Below are positions 29,441 through 39,331 of a DNA stretch of 51,966 nt, one piece after another. Numbering within the stretch: the stretch's first letter is position 1; each line of letters begins with the position of its first letter. The notes below the pieces were generated by a model that saw nothing but the letters and a program-made list of their open reading frames with translations, was not told the DNA's origin and ran no database searches. The DNA comes from a virus: the IMG/VR virus record IMGVR_UViG_3300031746_000028, positions 1 to 51,966 of that record; one strand, 5' to 3'. A program made the translations under genes and the position numbers.

Positions 29441-31537
29441 ATGCCGGAAGTCAAACTCGACATCCTGGTCGGTGCCATAGACAAGGCGCGGCCTGTGTTG
29501 ATGGTCATGGAGTCGAAGATCGACGCCATGGCGAAGCGGACCCAGGACTTTCAGGACCGCTGGGGCGGCGTCATGGGGGTGGCAGATGCTGTGGGCTCGA
29601 AGATGATGGTGGCAGGCGGCATCATCGTTGGCACGCTGACAGCAGCAGGACTCGCCGCTGGCCACACAGGAGCCGAGCTGGAGAACATGCACCTGCGGAC
29701 CGGGGTTTCGGTCGAGATGCTGTCTACATTGGGGTCTGTTGCGAAGCGGACTGGGGCAGAGCTGGGGGATGTCGAGTTGGGTCTGAGGTTCGTCTCTCGC
29801 AATGCCTACATGGCGGCCCAAGGCAATGATGAGGCGGTCAAGAAGTTCCAGTCATTAGGGATCGAGCTAAGGGACACGAAAGGTAATCTCAAGTCTACTG
29901 CCGACCTCTTTCTGGAGGTGTCGAATGTCATCCGCAACGCCGCGCCCGGCGAACGCCAAGGGATAGCCATGAGCATCCTGGGCAGGGGTGGCGCGGCGCT
30001 CATTCCGATGATGATCGAAGCCAAAGGCTCCCTTACTGACATCATCGCCGAGGCGGAACGTCTCGGGACCGCCTTCAGTGGCAAGGATGCTGACGCGGCC
30101 AAGGCGTTTGAGGATAGCCTGCTGAAGCTGCAGGGAGCGGCGAAGCGGGCATTTCTAGAGATGGGGATGAAAGCCGTTCCGACGTTGAGCAAACTGGTAG
30201 AACTCCTGATGGGTGCGACGCAGGCAGTCAGGAAGTTCGCCGTCGAACATCCGACCCTGGCAAAGTACACAGTGCTGGTCGGCGGCGGGCTGGGCCTGAT
30301 CGCCTTGGGTCTCGGGAAGACGATGACCTTTCTATCCGGGGCGATCCAGGGTTGGGAATCCCTCTCGGCAGCGATGGCCAAGAATGCCGTTGCTGCGCAG
30401 GCAACGGCGGCGGCCAATGCCGAGGCAGGGGCAGCGGCAGCGGCGGGAGGGGCGGGAGCTAACGCCGGGGCCCGGGTGGTGGGGGCGAGCGGCATCATTC
30501 CGATTGCTGGAGCGACAGCGGCGGTAATAGGCATTTTGGCGATGCTGGGCATCTCAGCGGGGGCCATAGCTGAGGTGAAACGCACGAAGAAGAGCGCCGA
30601 GGAGAATACAGCCGATCTTGACAAGCGCGGCCTCGCTCCTGGTAGTTCGGAGCGCCGTGGTGCTCGAATGCAGTGGGCTCGTGAGAACGCGGAGAGTACC
30701 GGGGGCATCAGTGGCATCGCGAAGCGCATGGCTTACGCGAAGCTATTGAGGGACCCTGCTAACGCTGCAGCGGTGGCGGCGGCAGACAAGGCCGATGAGC
30801 AAGCGAAGGCCTCGGATGAAAAGGCTCAGAAGGCTGCAACGGACTGGAATGCCTGGTCCGGCACACAGGACAAGGTCGCTCAGTCCTGGTCGAACTACTA
30901 CCGGGAACAGGCCGCCCTTGTCTCGGACGCGACGGCAGAGTCAGCCATCGGCGTCCAGGCCGCCGAGAAGGCTTACGAATTGGCGACGCAGCGGGCCGCC
31001 GCCTTGGCCGGGGTAGCCGACCAGGAGGACGCGGCGGCCAAGGCCGAGCAGGCGAAGGCGGAGGCTTGGATCGGCTTGCTGGAAGCCCAGAAGGCGGCGG
31101 CGGAGAAGCAGACGAGGGCCGCCGAGGAGCAGAAGAAGACACTCCTGGAGCAGGCGAAGCAGTTGGCCACGAACGTCGGTGACCAGTGGTCGGCGTGGTA
31201 TGACCGCCTGCGGGCCGGGGCGGGCAGCACCGAGGAGAAGGGGCGCATTGACATGGCCCAAAGGTGGACGGAGTACGACCTGGCCATGCAGGAGTCGTCA
31301 CAGCTACAGCAGAGCGGCGGGTCTCAGCAAGACATCTTCGCCGCGAACATGAAGGCGTACCGGGCGCAGACCGGCTGGCTGGAGGCGAAGCAGAGCCTGG
31401 AGATCAAGTTCTCCGCCTCCGGGGATGGGCTGCGCCTGCTCACCTCGTCGCCGGAGGTGCGGCAGGCCATCGTGATGGGAGTACGGGGCGCCCTCGGGCA
31501 GCAAGGCAACTATGTGGGGGCCTACGGGACGCAGTGA
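29441..31537 (+). CDS. Tape measure protein, 698 aa
   Basis: The longest gene of the tail module, following the chaperone. Residues 1-45 start with KLDILVGAIDKARPVLMVME and coiled coil; hydrophobic segments appear near 55-75 (MMVAGGIIVGTLTAAGLAAG), 275-295 and 350-378 (IIPIAGATAAVIGILAMLG). The region 85-260 resembles the phage tail tape-measure core (GRGGAALIPMMIEAKGSL). The last 250 residues are an Ala/Lys/Glu-rich coiled coil. Tail length scales with this protein, so a tail of about 100 nm is expected. Confidence 0.88.
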   Translation: MPEVKLDILVGAIDKARPVLMVMESKIDAMAKRTQDFQDRWGGVMGVADAVGSKMMVAGGIIVGTLTAAGLAAGHTGAELENMHLRTGVSVEMLSTLGSVAKRTGAELGDVELGLRFVSRNAYMAAQGNDEAVKKFQSLGIELRDTKGNLKSTADLFLEVSNVIRNAAPGERQGIAMSILGRGGAALIPMMIEAKGSLTDIIAEAERLGTAFSGKDADAAKAFEDSLLKLQGAAKRAFLEMGMKAVPTLSKLVELLMGATQAVRKFAVEHPTLAKYTVLVGGGLGLIALGLGKTMTFLSGAIQGWESLSAAMAKNAVAAQATAAANAEAGAAAAAGGAGANAGARVVGASGIIPIAGATAAVIGILAMLGISAGAIAEVKRTKKSAEENTADLDKRGLAPGSSERRGARMQWARENAESTGGISGIAKRMAYAKLLRDPANAAAVAAADKADEQAKASDEKAQKAATDWNAWSGTQDKVAQSWSNYYREQAALVSDATAESAIGVQAAEKAYELATQRAAALAGVADQEDAAAKAEQAKAEAWIGLLEAQKAAAEKQTRAAEEQKKTLLEQAKQLATNVGDQWSAWYDRLRAGAGSTEEKGRIDMAQRWTEYDLAMQESSQLQQSGGSQQDIFAANMKAYRAQTGWLEAKQSLEIKFSASGDGLRLLTSSPEVRQAIVMGVRGALGQQGNYVGAYGTQ

Positions 31538-31643
31538 GGCGGCCACAGGGAGGCGTGCTGCCCGTGCGGGGAGCCGAGGTGAGGGGGTAGGTCTACGGGG
31601 GCCGAACCAGGGGCTTAGAGAAGCCTACAGCCGGGAGGGTGCA

Positions 31644-32630
31644 GTGGCCGAGGAGTGGGGACCTTACGCGAAGATCCCGGGGCAGCCGGACCTCAGCACC
31701 ACCTGGGGCTTCGATCTAGCGCTGCTGGACCTCCCGGCACTGGTGAACACGGAGGTCGGCGTCCACTACTGCACCGCCGGCTGCACCATGATACTGTGGG
31801 CGATCAGCAACGAGGTCACCGGGGCCAGTGCCCGCGCCACCTGGCCCGCCGCCGCCCAGGCCGCCTACAACGCCTGGCTGGCGATCCTGGACCCGGGCCG
31901 GCACCCACTCTACACGACGGGGTATGTCTACCGGGCGGAGGCGAAGTTCTACACCGGGGCGGGGATGAACCGCGATTGGGAGTTCATGTGTTCGGGGCTG
32001 GAGGGACACCAGGGGGGAGGGTATCCACCTCCTCCGCCAACGCAGACCTGGGTGGGACCTACTGAGTGGATACTCGCCGGCGATTTTGGTCTCACGAACG
32101 TCATCGTCAAGGGCCGGGTGGGAGCCGACAGTCAGGAGACGCGCAGCAGCATCCGCAATTGGACGGACCGCTATGCCCAGTACATGCTCTTCGCAGATGG
32201 CGAGACAGGCATCACCGCAACCATCGGCACCGCCTCGGTCAGCGAAGCATATGTCTTCGGCGAAGGGACCGAGGAGGGTAGCGTCATCATCGGTGGTGAG
32301 GCCGGGTCACTGTCCACCAGCATCTACTATGGCAGCGCCCCGACGCTGAACCACAGCTACGGGGAGATTCAGGGCCTGCACGTCAGCGAAGTCGCAGGCG
32401 TCATGGTGCCGCTGGCGACGTGCAATGCTTGGTACCATAGCGGGGTCTGGACCTTCGCCAGCAGCGACCCGGGCAGTAGCACCTGGCGGTACTTCGGGGA
32501 TGGCGGCGCCATCAAGCTGCACCGGATCGGTGGGAGCAGCGGGGCGATGACCGGGCAGGCGGAATGCCAGATCGTCGGGCCGGTAGCATGGGCGCAGAAC
32601 CCGGCGCGGTTCGGGATCGGGGCGACATAG
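31644..32630 (+). CDS. Tail protein (distal-tail-like or minor tail), 328 aa
   Basis: GTG at 31644 follows gggagggt. The protein is beta-rich with many Trp, Tyr and Gly (TTWGFDLALLDLPALVNTEV, YIYRAE-like strand, WEFMCSGLEGHQ) and a Pro-run linker PPPPPTQTW. The second half (FGLTNVIVKGRVGADSQETR, GEIQGLHVSEVAGVMV) looks like beta-sandwich repeats. It directly follows the tape measure, where the distal tail protein normally lies. Exact role unresolved. Confidence 0.55.
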   Translation: MAEEWGPYAKIPGQPDLSTTWGFDLALLDLPALVNTEVGVHYCTAGCTMILWAISNEVTGASARATWPAAAQAAYNAWLAILDPGRHPLYTTGYVYRAEAKFYTGAGMNRDWEFMCSGLEGHQGGGYPPPPPTQTWVGPTEWILAGDFGLTNVIVKGRVGADSQETRSSIRNWTDRYAQYMLFADGETGITATIGTASVSEAYVFGEGTEEGSVIIGGEAGSLSTSIYYGSAPTLNHSYGEIQGLHVSEVAGVMVPLATCNAWYHSGVWTFASSDPGSSTWRYFGDGGAIKLHRIGGSSGAMTGQAECQIVGPVAWAQNPARFGIGAT

Positions 32631-32633
32631 GAG

Positions 32634-34667
32634 ATGCCGGATGCTTTTCCGCTGGCCGATGACTGGGCCGCCGACGGAGGCCTGCGGCTCTACAGCACGG
32701 AGACCGTCAAGGCTCCGGTCTGGCTGGGGCCCGGAACGTCGCCGTGGTACGTCGCGGCGATGTGGTACTACCCCGGCGACGTGGCCAACCGCATCAAGAC
32801 CGGCGAGTACGAGTTTCTCGGCAACGAGGTGCTGGGCGGGACGGTTGACCCGGCCTGGCTGGCCGCGAACCACGAAGACCAGTCCAGCGGGGAGCAGAAC
32901 AACTCGCGGTGCCTCGCGGCGCTCAACAGCATTGCGGTGCCGCTGGACACGGGCGACCCGTACTGGGGCCCCGCAGTCACGCTGGCTTGGGCGGCTAAGA
33001 TCGTGGACAGCGACGCCACCCGGCAGAGCAGTTGGGCAGCAGTCGCGGGCGTCACGGTGGACGGCGGGCACAACGGCTGGTGGACGGCCGGCGCTGGCGG
33101 GGGCAGCATCACCAGGGCGCTGCAGACGCGGTACTTCGTGCGCTGCAACTACGTGCAGGGCCACGTCCCCGAGGGTGGCTGGTGGAACGGCGACTTCGTT
33201 CTCTGGCTGAAGGCCAACGCCATCCCGGACCTTGACGACCTCCCGGCGGCGGTGACGGCCTGCCCCACCGAGGACGTGACGAACTACGACAACAGCGGCT
33301 TCCTGGTGGCGGCCTTCAGCGAGTGGCCGGAAGCCGCCGAGGGGCTGGCGGTTGACCTCACCATCGGCTACTCGACGGTGGACGTGGACGATCCCTGCTA
33401 CACCTGCGCCACGCACCGCTACATGGCCCCGGACGGCGAGTGGACCTACACCCGGACGCAGCGCACCTTCAGCTTCCCCGGCGTCCTGGCGGCCGATGGC
33501 ACGGTGACCTGGGACCTCGGTTACCTGACCCGCAGCAACACGATCAGCCTGCAGCATGTGGACAGCCTGAGGGTGGCGCTGCCGGCGGCGGCCGGGCTCT
33601 ACAAGCTGACCAGCATCACGCTCGTTCGAGACCCTGAGGCTAGCAGCGGCGACGCCCTGAGCTCGCAGGCGGCCATCGCGCCGTGGAAGTTCCTGGCGGA
33701 CTTCTGCGGCTTCGGGTCCACCGTGGACGGCGTGACGCACCGAAACCTGCCCTACGGTTATGAGCAGTTTGATGTTGGCGAACGGGGCATGAAGCAGACA
33801 CAGTTCGTGCAGCATTGCCCGGAGAGTCCGCTGACGGATGACCCCACGGCGGCCAAGGCGCTGAGCCGTCTGGTCAACGAACTGAACTGGCAGGAGCAGC
33901 ATACCGCGACCTACGAGACAGCGGCGGTAGACGCCGCGACGCTGGACGCGGACAGCCACCGCCTCGGCGGCCTGTTCTGGTGGGATGCTGACCGGGGGAC
34001 CGGCGACAACCTGACGGGCGACGCGGCAATCTGTGTGCGGCGCATCCGGGGCATCTCTGGCATCCCGTTCGTGCCGCTCACGGTCAACGCCTACTGGACG
34101 GGATCGGGCCGGGCGCACGGGCTGGAACTCAGCGGGACGGACCGAGTGCGCGGAGATGGCACAAGCAGCGACGATCCCGACGCCGGCGCTCACCAGGTCG
34201 AGCGGCGGGAGGCAGGCACTACAGGCGCCTGGGAAGCCTGCGGGAGCTACACGGCGGATGAGCATGGGCGCTGGCGGACGCCGCCACTGCCGGAGGCCTT
34301 CTATGAGTACCGGGTGCGGTCGGCGGGGCTCGGGGCTATCACGACGCGGGAGTACACGCTCGGCGTGGTGTCCTGGGGGTACCGCCGCAACCCCCACATG
34401 CAGCGCGGCCTCGGCGGCCTGATCTTTCGGGTCTACCAGGACGGCTCTGGCGCTACCGGGGACATTCTCGGCGACTGGTGTGACGCGGGCCCGCCCGGGA
34501 CCTGGACGCCCTTCCCGACGGGGCCGCTGGCCGGGGCCTATCGCAACCCGTTCATCGGCGAGGAAGACTGCGGTTGGCTGCTGGTCTCGGCGTGGAACAC
34601 GGTGACCGGGGACACGGACTTCGCACGGAGTAAGGACCGGGGACACACCTGGGCGGCGGTGACCTGA
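32634..34667 (+). CDS. Large minor tail protein, 677 aa
   Basis: The protein is Trp/Tyr/Asp-rich and beta-rich throughout (PVWLGPGTSPWYVAAMWYYP, GWWTAGAGGGSITRALQTRY, VDVDDPCYTCATHRYMAPDG). From about residue 500 there is an Ig/FN3-like segment (VNAYWTGSGRAHGLELSGTD, ERREAGTTGAWEACGSYTAD). It probably forms part of the baseplate or tail tip. No enzymatic motif is clear. ATG at 32634 follows ggcgacatagg. Confidence 0.55.
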   Translation: MPDAFPLADDWAADGGLRLYSTETVKAPVWLGPGTSPWYVAAMWYYPGDVANRIKTGEYEFLGNEVLGGTVDPAWLAANHEDQSSGEQNNSRCLAALNSIAVPLDTGDPYWGPAVTLAWAAKIVDSDATRQSSWAAVAGVTVDGGHNGWWTAGAGGGSITRALQTRYFVRCNYVQGHVPEGGWWNGDFVLWLKANAIPDLDDLPAAVTACPTEDVTNYDNSGFLVAAFSEWPEAAEGLAVDLTIGYSTVDVDDPCYTCATHRYMAPDGEWTYTRTQRTFSFPGVLAADGTVTWDLGYLTRSNTISLQHVDSLRVALPAAAGLYKLTSITLVRDPEASSGDALSSQAAIAPWKFLADFCGFGSTVDGVTHRNLPYGYEQFDVGERGMKQTQFVQHCPESPLTDDPTAAKALSRLVNELNWQEQHTATYETAAVDAATLDADSHRLGGLFWWDADRGTGDNLTGDAAICVRRIRGISGIPFVPLTVNAYWTGSGRAHGLELSGTDRVRGDGTSSDDPDAGAHQVERREAGTTGAWEACGSYTADEHGRWRTPPLPEAFYEYRVRSAGLGAITTREYTLGVVSWGYRRNPHMQRGLGGLIFRVYQDGSGATGDILGDWCDAGPPGTWTPFPTGPLAGAYRNPFIGEEDCGWLLVSAWNTVTGDTDFARSKDRGHTWAAVT

Positions 34668-34981
34668 TGGCCCAACTCGGCGCCGGGCTGGAGAACGGCG
34701 GCACCTGTACGGCGCACGGGGTTGTCTACCAGACCGGATGGGATGCCAACAAGGTGTACTTCTGCGCCTCGTCACGCGCCGACCTCGAGCGTGAGCTGTT
34801 GGACGGTACGAACTACCTGCTGGAGGTCTGCAGCTACACGCCGGGGGAGGGGGATGGCCCGCCGCGGTCGTGGCCGGAGAAGCCTGATGACGGTAGAACG
34901 CTGGTGATCGTGGACGACGGCAGCGGGGACATCCTGGAGTACGTGTGCCGCAACTACCTGAGCAGTTTCGCGGCGGTATAG
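34667..34981 (+). CDS. Small tail-region protein, 104 aa
   Basis: ATG overlaps the upstream stop (TGATG). Beta-rich with four Cys (GTCTAHGVVYQTGWDANKVYF, CAS, EVCSYTPGEG, YVCRNYL), possibly paired as disulfides or metal ligands. Encoded between two large tail proteins, so it is probably structural. Confidence 0.6.
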   Translation: MAQLGAGLENGGTCTAHGVVYQTGWDANKVYFCASSRADLERELLDGTNYLLEVCSYTPGEGDGPPRSWPEKPDDGRTLVIVDDGSGDILEYVCRNYLSSFAAV

Positions 34982-34984
34982 GAC

Positions 34985-37276
34985 ATGGCCACACTCATCC
35001 GCCCGCAAGGCAAGCTCACCTACCGCGACCCCGCCAAAGACGGGGTCGTAACGGTTCTGGGCCTCTCCCGTGACTGGCGCCCGACCGACAACTGGGAGCT
35101 GCGCGGCGCCGAACTCATCGGGCCCCTGAACTGCATCTCCCCGATGGGCGACTTCCGGCCGACGAACATGGTGTGGGGGGCCGGGAACTGGGGCATAGAC
35201 AACACCTACAACCAGGCAGTGCGGGACGTGACCTTCTCGGGCAGCCCGACGTTCGGGGGAGCGGAGTTCTACGATGGCAGCGTGTACGCCGCCGGGACGC
35301 CGCTGACCACCTGTTTGGCTCACCTGATTACCGACCCCGCCGTTCACACACCCACCTACCTCTGGCAGCCGAACGTGGTGATGCAGATCATCAGCCACAC
35401 GCCGCCACCGGGGCAGGGTGCCATCCCGCAGGTCAGCCTCGGTGTGGCCTGCAAGCTCAAGGTCAGCGGCACCACCCCGAACTTCTACCTGGACGACGCC
35501 GACGGCACCTGGACGGATGGCCGGGCGAACCTCGTCATCCCCCTCGGCAGCGAGCTGTACAAGAACCCGGTCTTTCACGCGGTGGTTGGCATCGGCGGGG
35601 GCGATGTCTTCACGACGGGCTGGATCTTCGGCGTCTCCAGCGACTGCCGGTCAGCGGACCAGGGGCCCAGCCGGGAGGCCTGGGTGCTGGAGTACCTGGA
35701 GGACACGGCCCGCTATCCCGGCGGGCACATCCTGATCCGCAACAGCAACAACTGGCAGAGCTGGTGGCACATCTATCATCCGGCCCTGCGGCTGCAGGCG
35801 GGCTTCATGTCGCTGGGTCTGGCGGGCTGCCAGATCGGCGTCAACGTCTCGAAGGTGCTCTACTCGGACTCGGACTCGACCGATAGCACCTGCTGGCCGC
35901 GTGACTACCGGCTCATCCCGGGCGCGGCCTGGGAACCGGCTGTCACCTATGGCGTGGTGAAGTCGCAGGCGCAGTGGTTCAGCAGCACCGGCTGGGCGGT
36001 GACCGCAGCGGGGGGCGCGGCCCCTGGCTACCGCCCGGTAGTGACCTTCTCCCCCGGCGAGGGCAGCACGGAGGACCGGCCCGTGTTGTGGCTCGCCACC
36101 GAGGACCATGCGCCAACCATCGCCGTCCCCCCCGGGTTGCCGGCCGATGACACGACTGAAGGCGACGGGCTGCTGCGGGAGATCACCCTCACCATGGACA
36201 GCACCTGGAAGCGCACCCAGGCGACGGCGGAGTTCTACGGAGCGAAGGACGGCGGGGAGATCTACCCGGGCTGGAAAGAGCGCGGGCAGGTCGTCGTGAA
36301 CATGGGCTGGGACGCGGCGGCGGGCGCGGGCTTCGCCGCCGCGGACCTGGCGACGCTGTACATCATGCCCGGCGGCATCGAGCGGTGGCGCGACGGGGCC
36401 GAGGGCCAGGGGACACCCCGCCTGCGGGTGCAGCTCGGGGACTTCATCGCCGCGCGGATGGCGAACACCTGCCTACTGGACTTCCGGCAGGCAGCCGGGC
36501 AGACCGCGACCGCCTGGTTCCATGCCTTCGGCCATCGGCTCGGGCTGCCGGACAGTCTCATCGAAGTGCAGGCGGACATGGCCGGCATCGAGATCACGCT
36601 CAACGAGATACCGGGGCTGCCGGCCCTGGAGGCGCAGGACGGCGAGGACCCGGCAGCCCATGCCGACGCCGTGTGTGCGGTGATGGGCTGGCGGTGGGGC
36701 TGGGATGAGAAGCTCTTCCTGGACGCCGGGCGGCAGACCTACCAGCCCGGCGTGAGCACAATCAGCTTCGCCCTGAACTATGACACGCTGACCTCCGAGG
36801 ATGTCGTGCGTCGCATAGAGCGGACGCGCGAGGGGGCCCGGTGGCGCAACTGCTACAAGGGCATGTACGGCCATGGCGACCAGCGCCAAGCGACCTACCA
36901 CGTGCCTGACGAGACAGCGCGGGCGGCGGTCGGCGGGGACTACTGGGCCTTCCTCGACGAGCCGGATGCAACCACCTCGGCCGCGGTGCTGAAGCGGTTC
37001 AACGAGTTGCACTCGAAGTGGCTGGAAGCGTTGCTCTGGACCGGGCCGATGCGCACGGGCCTGACGCCGGACATGTTCGTGAACATTGCCGACTTGCCGA
37101 ACCTCGGCCTGGTGACGGGGGCCGTCTACCAGATCGTCGAGCACACCCTCCGCGGCGACAGCCACGTCAACGAGGCGACGAGCCACATCAAGGCCGTGCT
37201 GGTATACCTGCCGGGGACGCGGTTGGCGGGCCCCATGGGCGGCGCGGGAATGGGCAGCAGAGGTCTCGGAGGATAG
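34985..37276 (+). CDS. Large tail-tip/baseplate-like protein, 763 aa
   Basis: A large beta-rich protein: N-terminal LTYRDPAKDGVVTVLGLSRD, jelly-roll-like middle (YLDDADGTWTDGRANLVIPL), then from about 390 a domain with EITLTMDSTWKRTQATAEFY and LYIMPGGIERWRDG, and AVCAVMGWRWGWDEKLFLDA near 560. The C-terminal domain (IERTREGARWRNCYKGMYGH) and its position resemble tail-associated hub proteins, but no peptidase or lyase motif is evident. Confidence 0.55.
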   Translation: MATLIRPQGKLTYRDPAKDGVVTVLGLSRDWRPTDNWELRGAELIGPLNCISPMGDFRPTNMVWGAGNWGIDNTYNQAVRDVTFSGSPTFGGAEFYDGSVYAAGTPLTTCLAHLITDPAVHTPTYLWQPNVVMQIISHTPPPGQGAIPQVSLGVACKLKVSGTTPNFYLDDADGTWTDGRANLVIPLGSELYKNPVFHAVVGIGGGDVFTTGWIFGVSSDCRSADQGPSREAWVLEYLEDTARYPGGHILIRNSNNWQSWWHIYHPALRLQAGFMSLGLAGCQIGVNVSKVLYSDSDSTDSTCWPRDYRLIPGAAWEPAVTYGVVKSQAQWFSSTGWAVTAAGGAAPGYRPVVTFSPGEGSTEDRPVLWLATEDHAPTIAVPPGLPADDTTEGDGLLREITLTMDSTWKRTQATAEFYGAKDGGEIYPGWKERGQVVVNMGWDAAAGAGFAAADLATLYIMPGGIERWRDGAEGQGTPRLRVQLGDFIAARMANTCLLDFRQAAGQTATAWFHAFGHRLGLPDSLIEVQADMAGIEITLNEIPGLPALEAQDGEDPAAHADAVCAVMGWRWGWDEKLFLDAGRQTYQPGVSTISFALNYDTLTSEDVVRRIERTREGARWRNCYKGMYGHGDQRQATYHVPDETARAAVGGDYWAFLDEPDATTSAAVLKRFNELHSKWLEALLWTGPMRTGLTPDMFVNIADLPNLGLVTGAVYQIVEHTLRGDSHVNEATSHIKAVLVYLPGTRLAGPMGGAGMGSRGLGG

Positions 37277-37277
37277 C

Positions 37278-38096
37278 ATGGCAACGACCTTCTACACGCT
37301 GAAGAACTGGGCGGAGACGACCGTAGCAGTGGCGGTCAACGGCAGTGCCACGGAGATCACGGTCACATCGGCTGCTGCCCTGCAGGCGGCCGTCGGCTAT
37401 GCGCAGCTCTGGAATGAGACGACCTACCCCGACCCGGTAGACGACCCCGGGCGCGAGGTCGTGCGCATCGACTCCGTGCTTGGCAACGTGCTCACCGTGA
37501 CGCGCGGGCAATGCGGCACCTCCGGCGCAGCCCATGCGGTCGGGGATGTCATCAAGTGCGTGTGGCTGGCGGAGAATGCCACGCAGATGCAGACGGCTAT
37601 CAATGCCCGCGTGCAGAAGGCCCCGGATGCTTCCGCCGACAACGAGATTCAGGGGGTCGCCGTGGGCGTGGTGACGCTGGCCCTGAAGGCCTTCGCGGCC
37701 CAGACGGCGGCGCTGCTGGCGGTGAAGGACAGCGCCGGGGCCGCCCTGCTGACGGTCGAGGCGGACGGCGACGTGGTGTTGGCCGATGGCAAGACCATCT
37801 CCGGGGGCTCGACGACAGGCACCAAGATCGGCACTGTCGCCACGCAGAAGCTGGCGCTCTTTGGAGTGACGCCGGTAGTGCAACCGGCCGGCGCCGGCCA
37901 GGCTACGGTGACGATGGGCAATGCGAACGGGGAGATCGCGGGCCTGACCTTCTCGGCGACGCCGACGCAGGCGGAGTGTAATGCTCTCCGTGACAAGTGT
38001 GAAGAACTGGCTGACGACGTGCGGGCCGTGCTGGTCTTGGTCCACGCGCTGCGCACCGCCGGGGTAGACCTGGGCAGCATCAAGGGCGCTGCCTAA
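37278..38096 (+). CDS. Tail fibre-like protein, 272 aa
   Basis: ATG at 37278 overlaps nothing and follows ggaggatagc. The N-terminal half has ITVTSAAALQAAVGYAQLWN and VVRIDSVLGNVLTVTRGQCG, common at the start of fibre-type proteins. The segment GGSTTGTKIGTVATQKLALF GVTPVVQ (about 175-202) is a widely conserved fibre/tip motif. The C-terminal part is a helix (CNALRDKCEELADDVRAVLV), probably trimerising. Confidence 0.7.
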   Translation: MATTFYTLKNWAETTVAVAVNGSATEITVTSAAALQAAVGYAQLWNETTYPDPVDDPGREVVRIDSVLGNVLTVTRGQCGTSGAAHAVGDVIKCVWLAENATQMQTAINARVQKAPDASADNEIQGVAVGVVTLALKAFAAQTAALLAVKDSAGAALLTVEADGDVVLADGKTISGGSTTGTKIGTVATQKLALFGVTPVVQPAGAGQATVTMGNANGEIAGLTFSATPTQAECNALRDKCEELADDVRAVLVLVHALRTAGVDLGSIKGAA

Positions 38097-38204
38097 GGGG
38101 CCGCGCTAGACAGACTGAGTTGGGAGGCCGGGCATGACATGACCTCGCGGTACCTGGCCGGGATCGGGAACTGACCGGAAGCGTCACACAGCTCAAGGAG
38201 GCCC

Positions 38205-38594
38205 ATGATGGCCAGCGCGATCTACCCTGCCTTTGCGACCGCCGCCTACACCAAGAAGATCGATTGGGTGAATGACTCCGTCAGCGGCTACCTGATGGAC
38301 ACCGCGGACTACACCTACAGTGCCGCGCACACGGTGCTTGCTGACCTGACTGTGGCGGGCCGTGAGGAGGTCGTGGCCCTCACAGGTAAGTCGGTCACCG
38401 CTGGCGTGCTTGATGGTGGAAACTCGACCTGGCCAACGGCGACCGGCGATGGCATCGAGGCGATTGTCGTCGTTGACACCACGTACGACTGTCTCGGCCT
38501 CTACTATGATCTCGGCGCCACCACGCTGCTGAACGGCGGGGACATCGTGGCGACGTGGGCGGGGGCGCCGAACTACATGGCCAAGATGTACTAG
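38205..38594 (+). CDS. Structural-type protein, 129 aa
   Basis: ATG at 38205 follows aaggaggccc. The protein (KKIDWVNDSVSGYLMDTADY, TVLADLTVAGREEVVALTGK, GIEAIVVVDTTYDCLGLYYD) is beta-rich and resembles small virion proteins near tail fibres in many phages. Function unknown. The 108-base gap before it holds only an 11-codon ORF (from about 38139) and no clear signal. Confidence 0.65.
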   Translation: MMASAIYPAFATAAYTKKIDWVNDSVSGYLMDTADYTYSAAHTVLADLTVAGREEVVALTGKSVTAGVLDGGNSTWPTATGDGIEAIVVVDTTYDCLGLYYDLGATTLLNGGDIVATWAGAPNYMAKMY

Positions 38595-38624
38595 AGCGGC
38601 CCAGCCGCTAGAAGGAGGAAGAGC

Positions 38625-39035
38625 ATGCCCATTGATGGCGTCTGCGACCGCATGGAGAAGCGCTGTCTCATCAACAGCATGTACGCGCGGCTCGCGCAGC
38701 TCGCGAACAGCATTGAATTGTGGCGCCGCGAGGGCGAGACAGAGAAGATGGCGGCGGCGGCGGCCTACCGGCAGTTGCTCATTGAGAAGTCGGATGTGCT
38801 TTGCGCCGGACTGAGCATCAGCCAGGAGACGGGGTTCTACATGGTGACCGAGCCGCTACTCGCGGCGAGCGACGAGACCTGGACGGTGGCGCACGAGTGG
38901 ATGACCGACAGCCACCCGGAGTTCCACGCGGCGCGGTACCCGAAGCCGCCGAAGGTCGCTAACCCGGAGGCGCCGACGCAGGTGCTGGCCCCGGCGAGCA
39001 TCGTGGCCGACAGCGCGGTCGGGGAGACGGCGTAG
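38625..39035 (+). CDS. Tail-region protein with a C-terminal LAPASIVADSAVG unit, 136 aa
   Basis: ATG at 38625 follows aaggaggaag. The first 100 residues are helical (CLINSMYARLAQLANSIELW, AAAAYRQLLIEKSDVL). The C-terminal tail TQVLAPASIVADSAVGETA resembles one of the roughly 20-residue repeats in the protein at 39956, suggesting a shared modular linker or attachment piece. Confidence 0.6.
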   Translation: MPIDGVCDRMEKRCLINSMYARLAQLANSIELWRREGETEKMAAAAAYRQLLIEKSDVLCAGLSISQETGFYMVTEPLLAASDETWTVAHEWMTDSHPEFHAARYPKPPKVANPEAPTQVLAPASIVADSAVGETA

Positions 39036-39058
39036 CAGAGCAGCAGAGGAGGCAGACC

Positions 39059-39331
39059 ATGGCCTGGATACCGACGATCACGATGCCGACCGCCGTCGAG
39101 ACGGAGCCGAAGACCTACACCGTCTCAGTGGCGGCAACATTGACGCAAGGGGCCGAGACGAAGAACCGTGCCTTCTCGCAGTCCATCTCGGACACATCAC
39201 AGGCGGCGCGGAATGAGCTGGCGATAGCGATAGCCGGGCAGATCACGACCTGGCGACTGTCGGAGGATCGCATCACTGGCTTCGCCGCCGCCCTGGCGGC
39301 GCTGAAGACGAACATCGAGGGGAGGCTGTAA
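39059..39331 (+). CDS. Small tail-region protein, 90 aa
   Basis: ATG at 39059 follows gaggaggcag. Helix-rich with many Thr/Ala (VSVAATLTQGAETKNRAFSQ, NELAIAIAGQITTWRLSEDR). It is closely spaced between structural genes. No family recognised. Confidence 0.55.
   Translation: MAWIPTITMPTAVETEPKTYTVSVAATLTQGAETKNRAFSQSISDTSQAARNELAIAIAGQITTWRLSEDRITGFAAALAALKTNIEGRL

Noticed and set aside
32307-34994. Long minus-strand ORF of 895 codons
   Set aside because: It lies antisense to the tail genes with proper overlaps and RBS; its translation is Arg/Pro/Val/His-rich as expected for antisense shadows in GC-rich coding DNA.
38100-38204. Small ORF of 11 codons before the gene at 38205
   Set aside because: MTSRYLAGIGN is too short to support and has no RBS.
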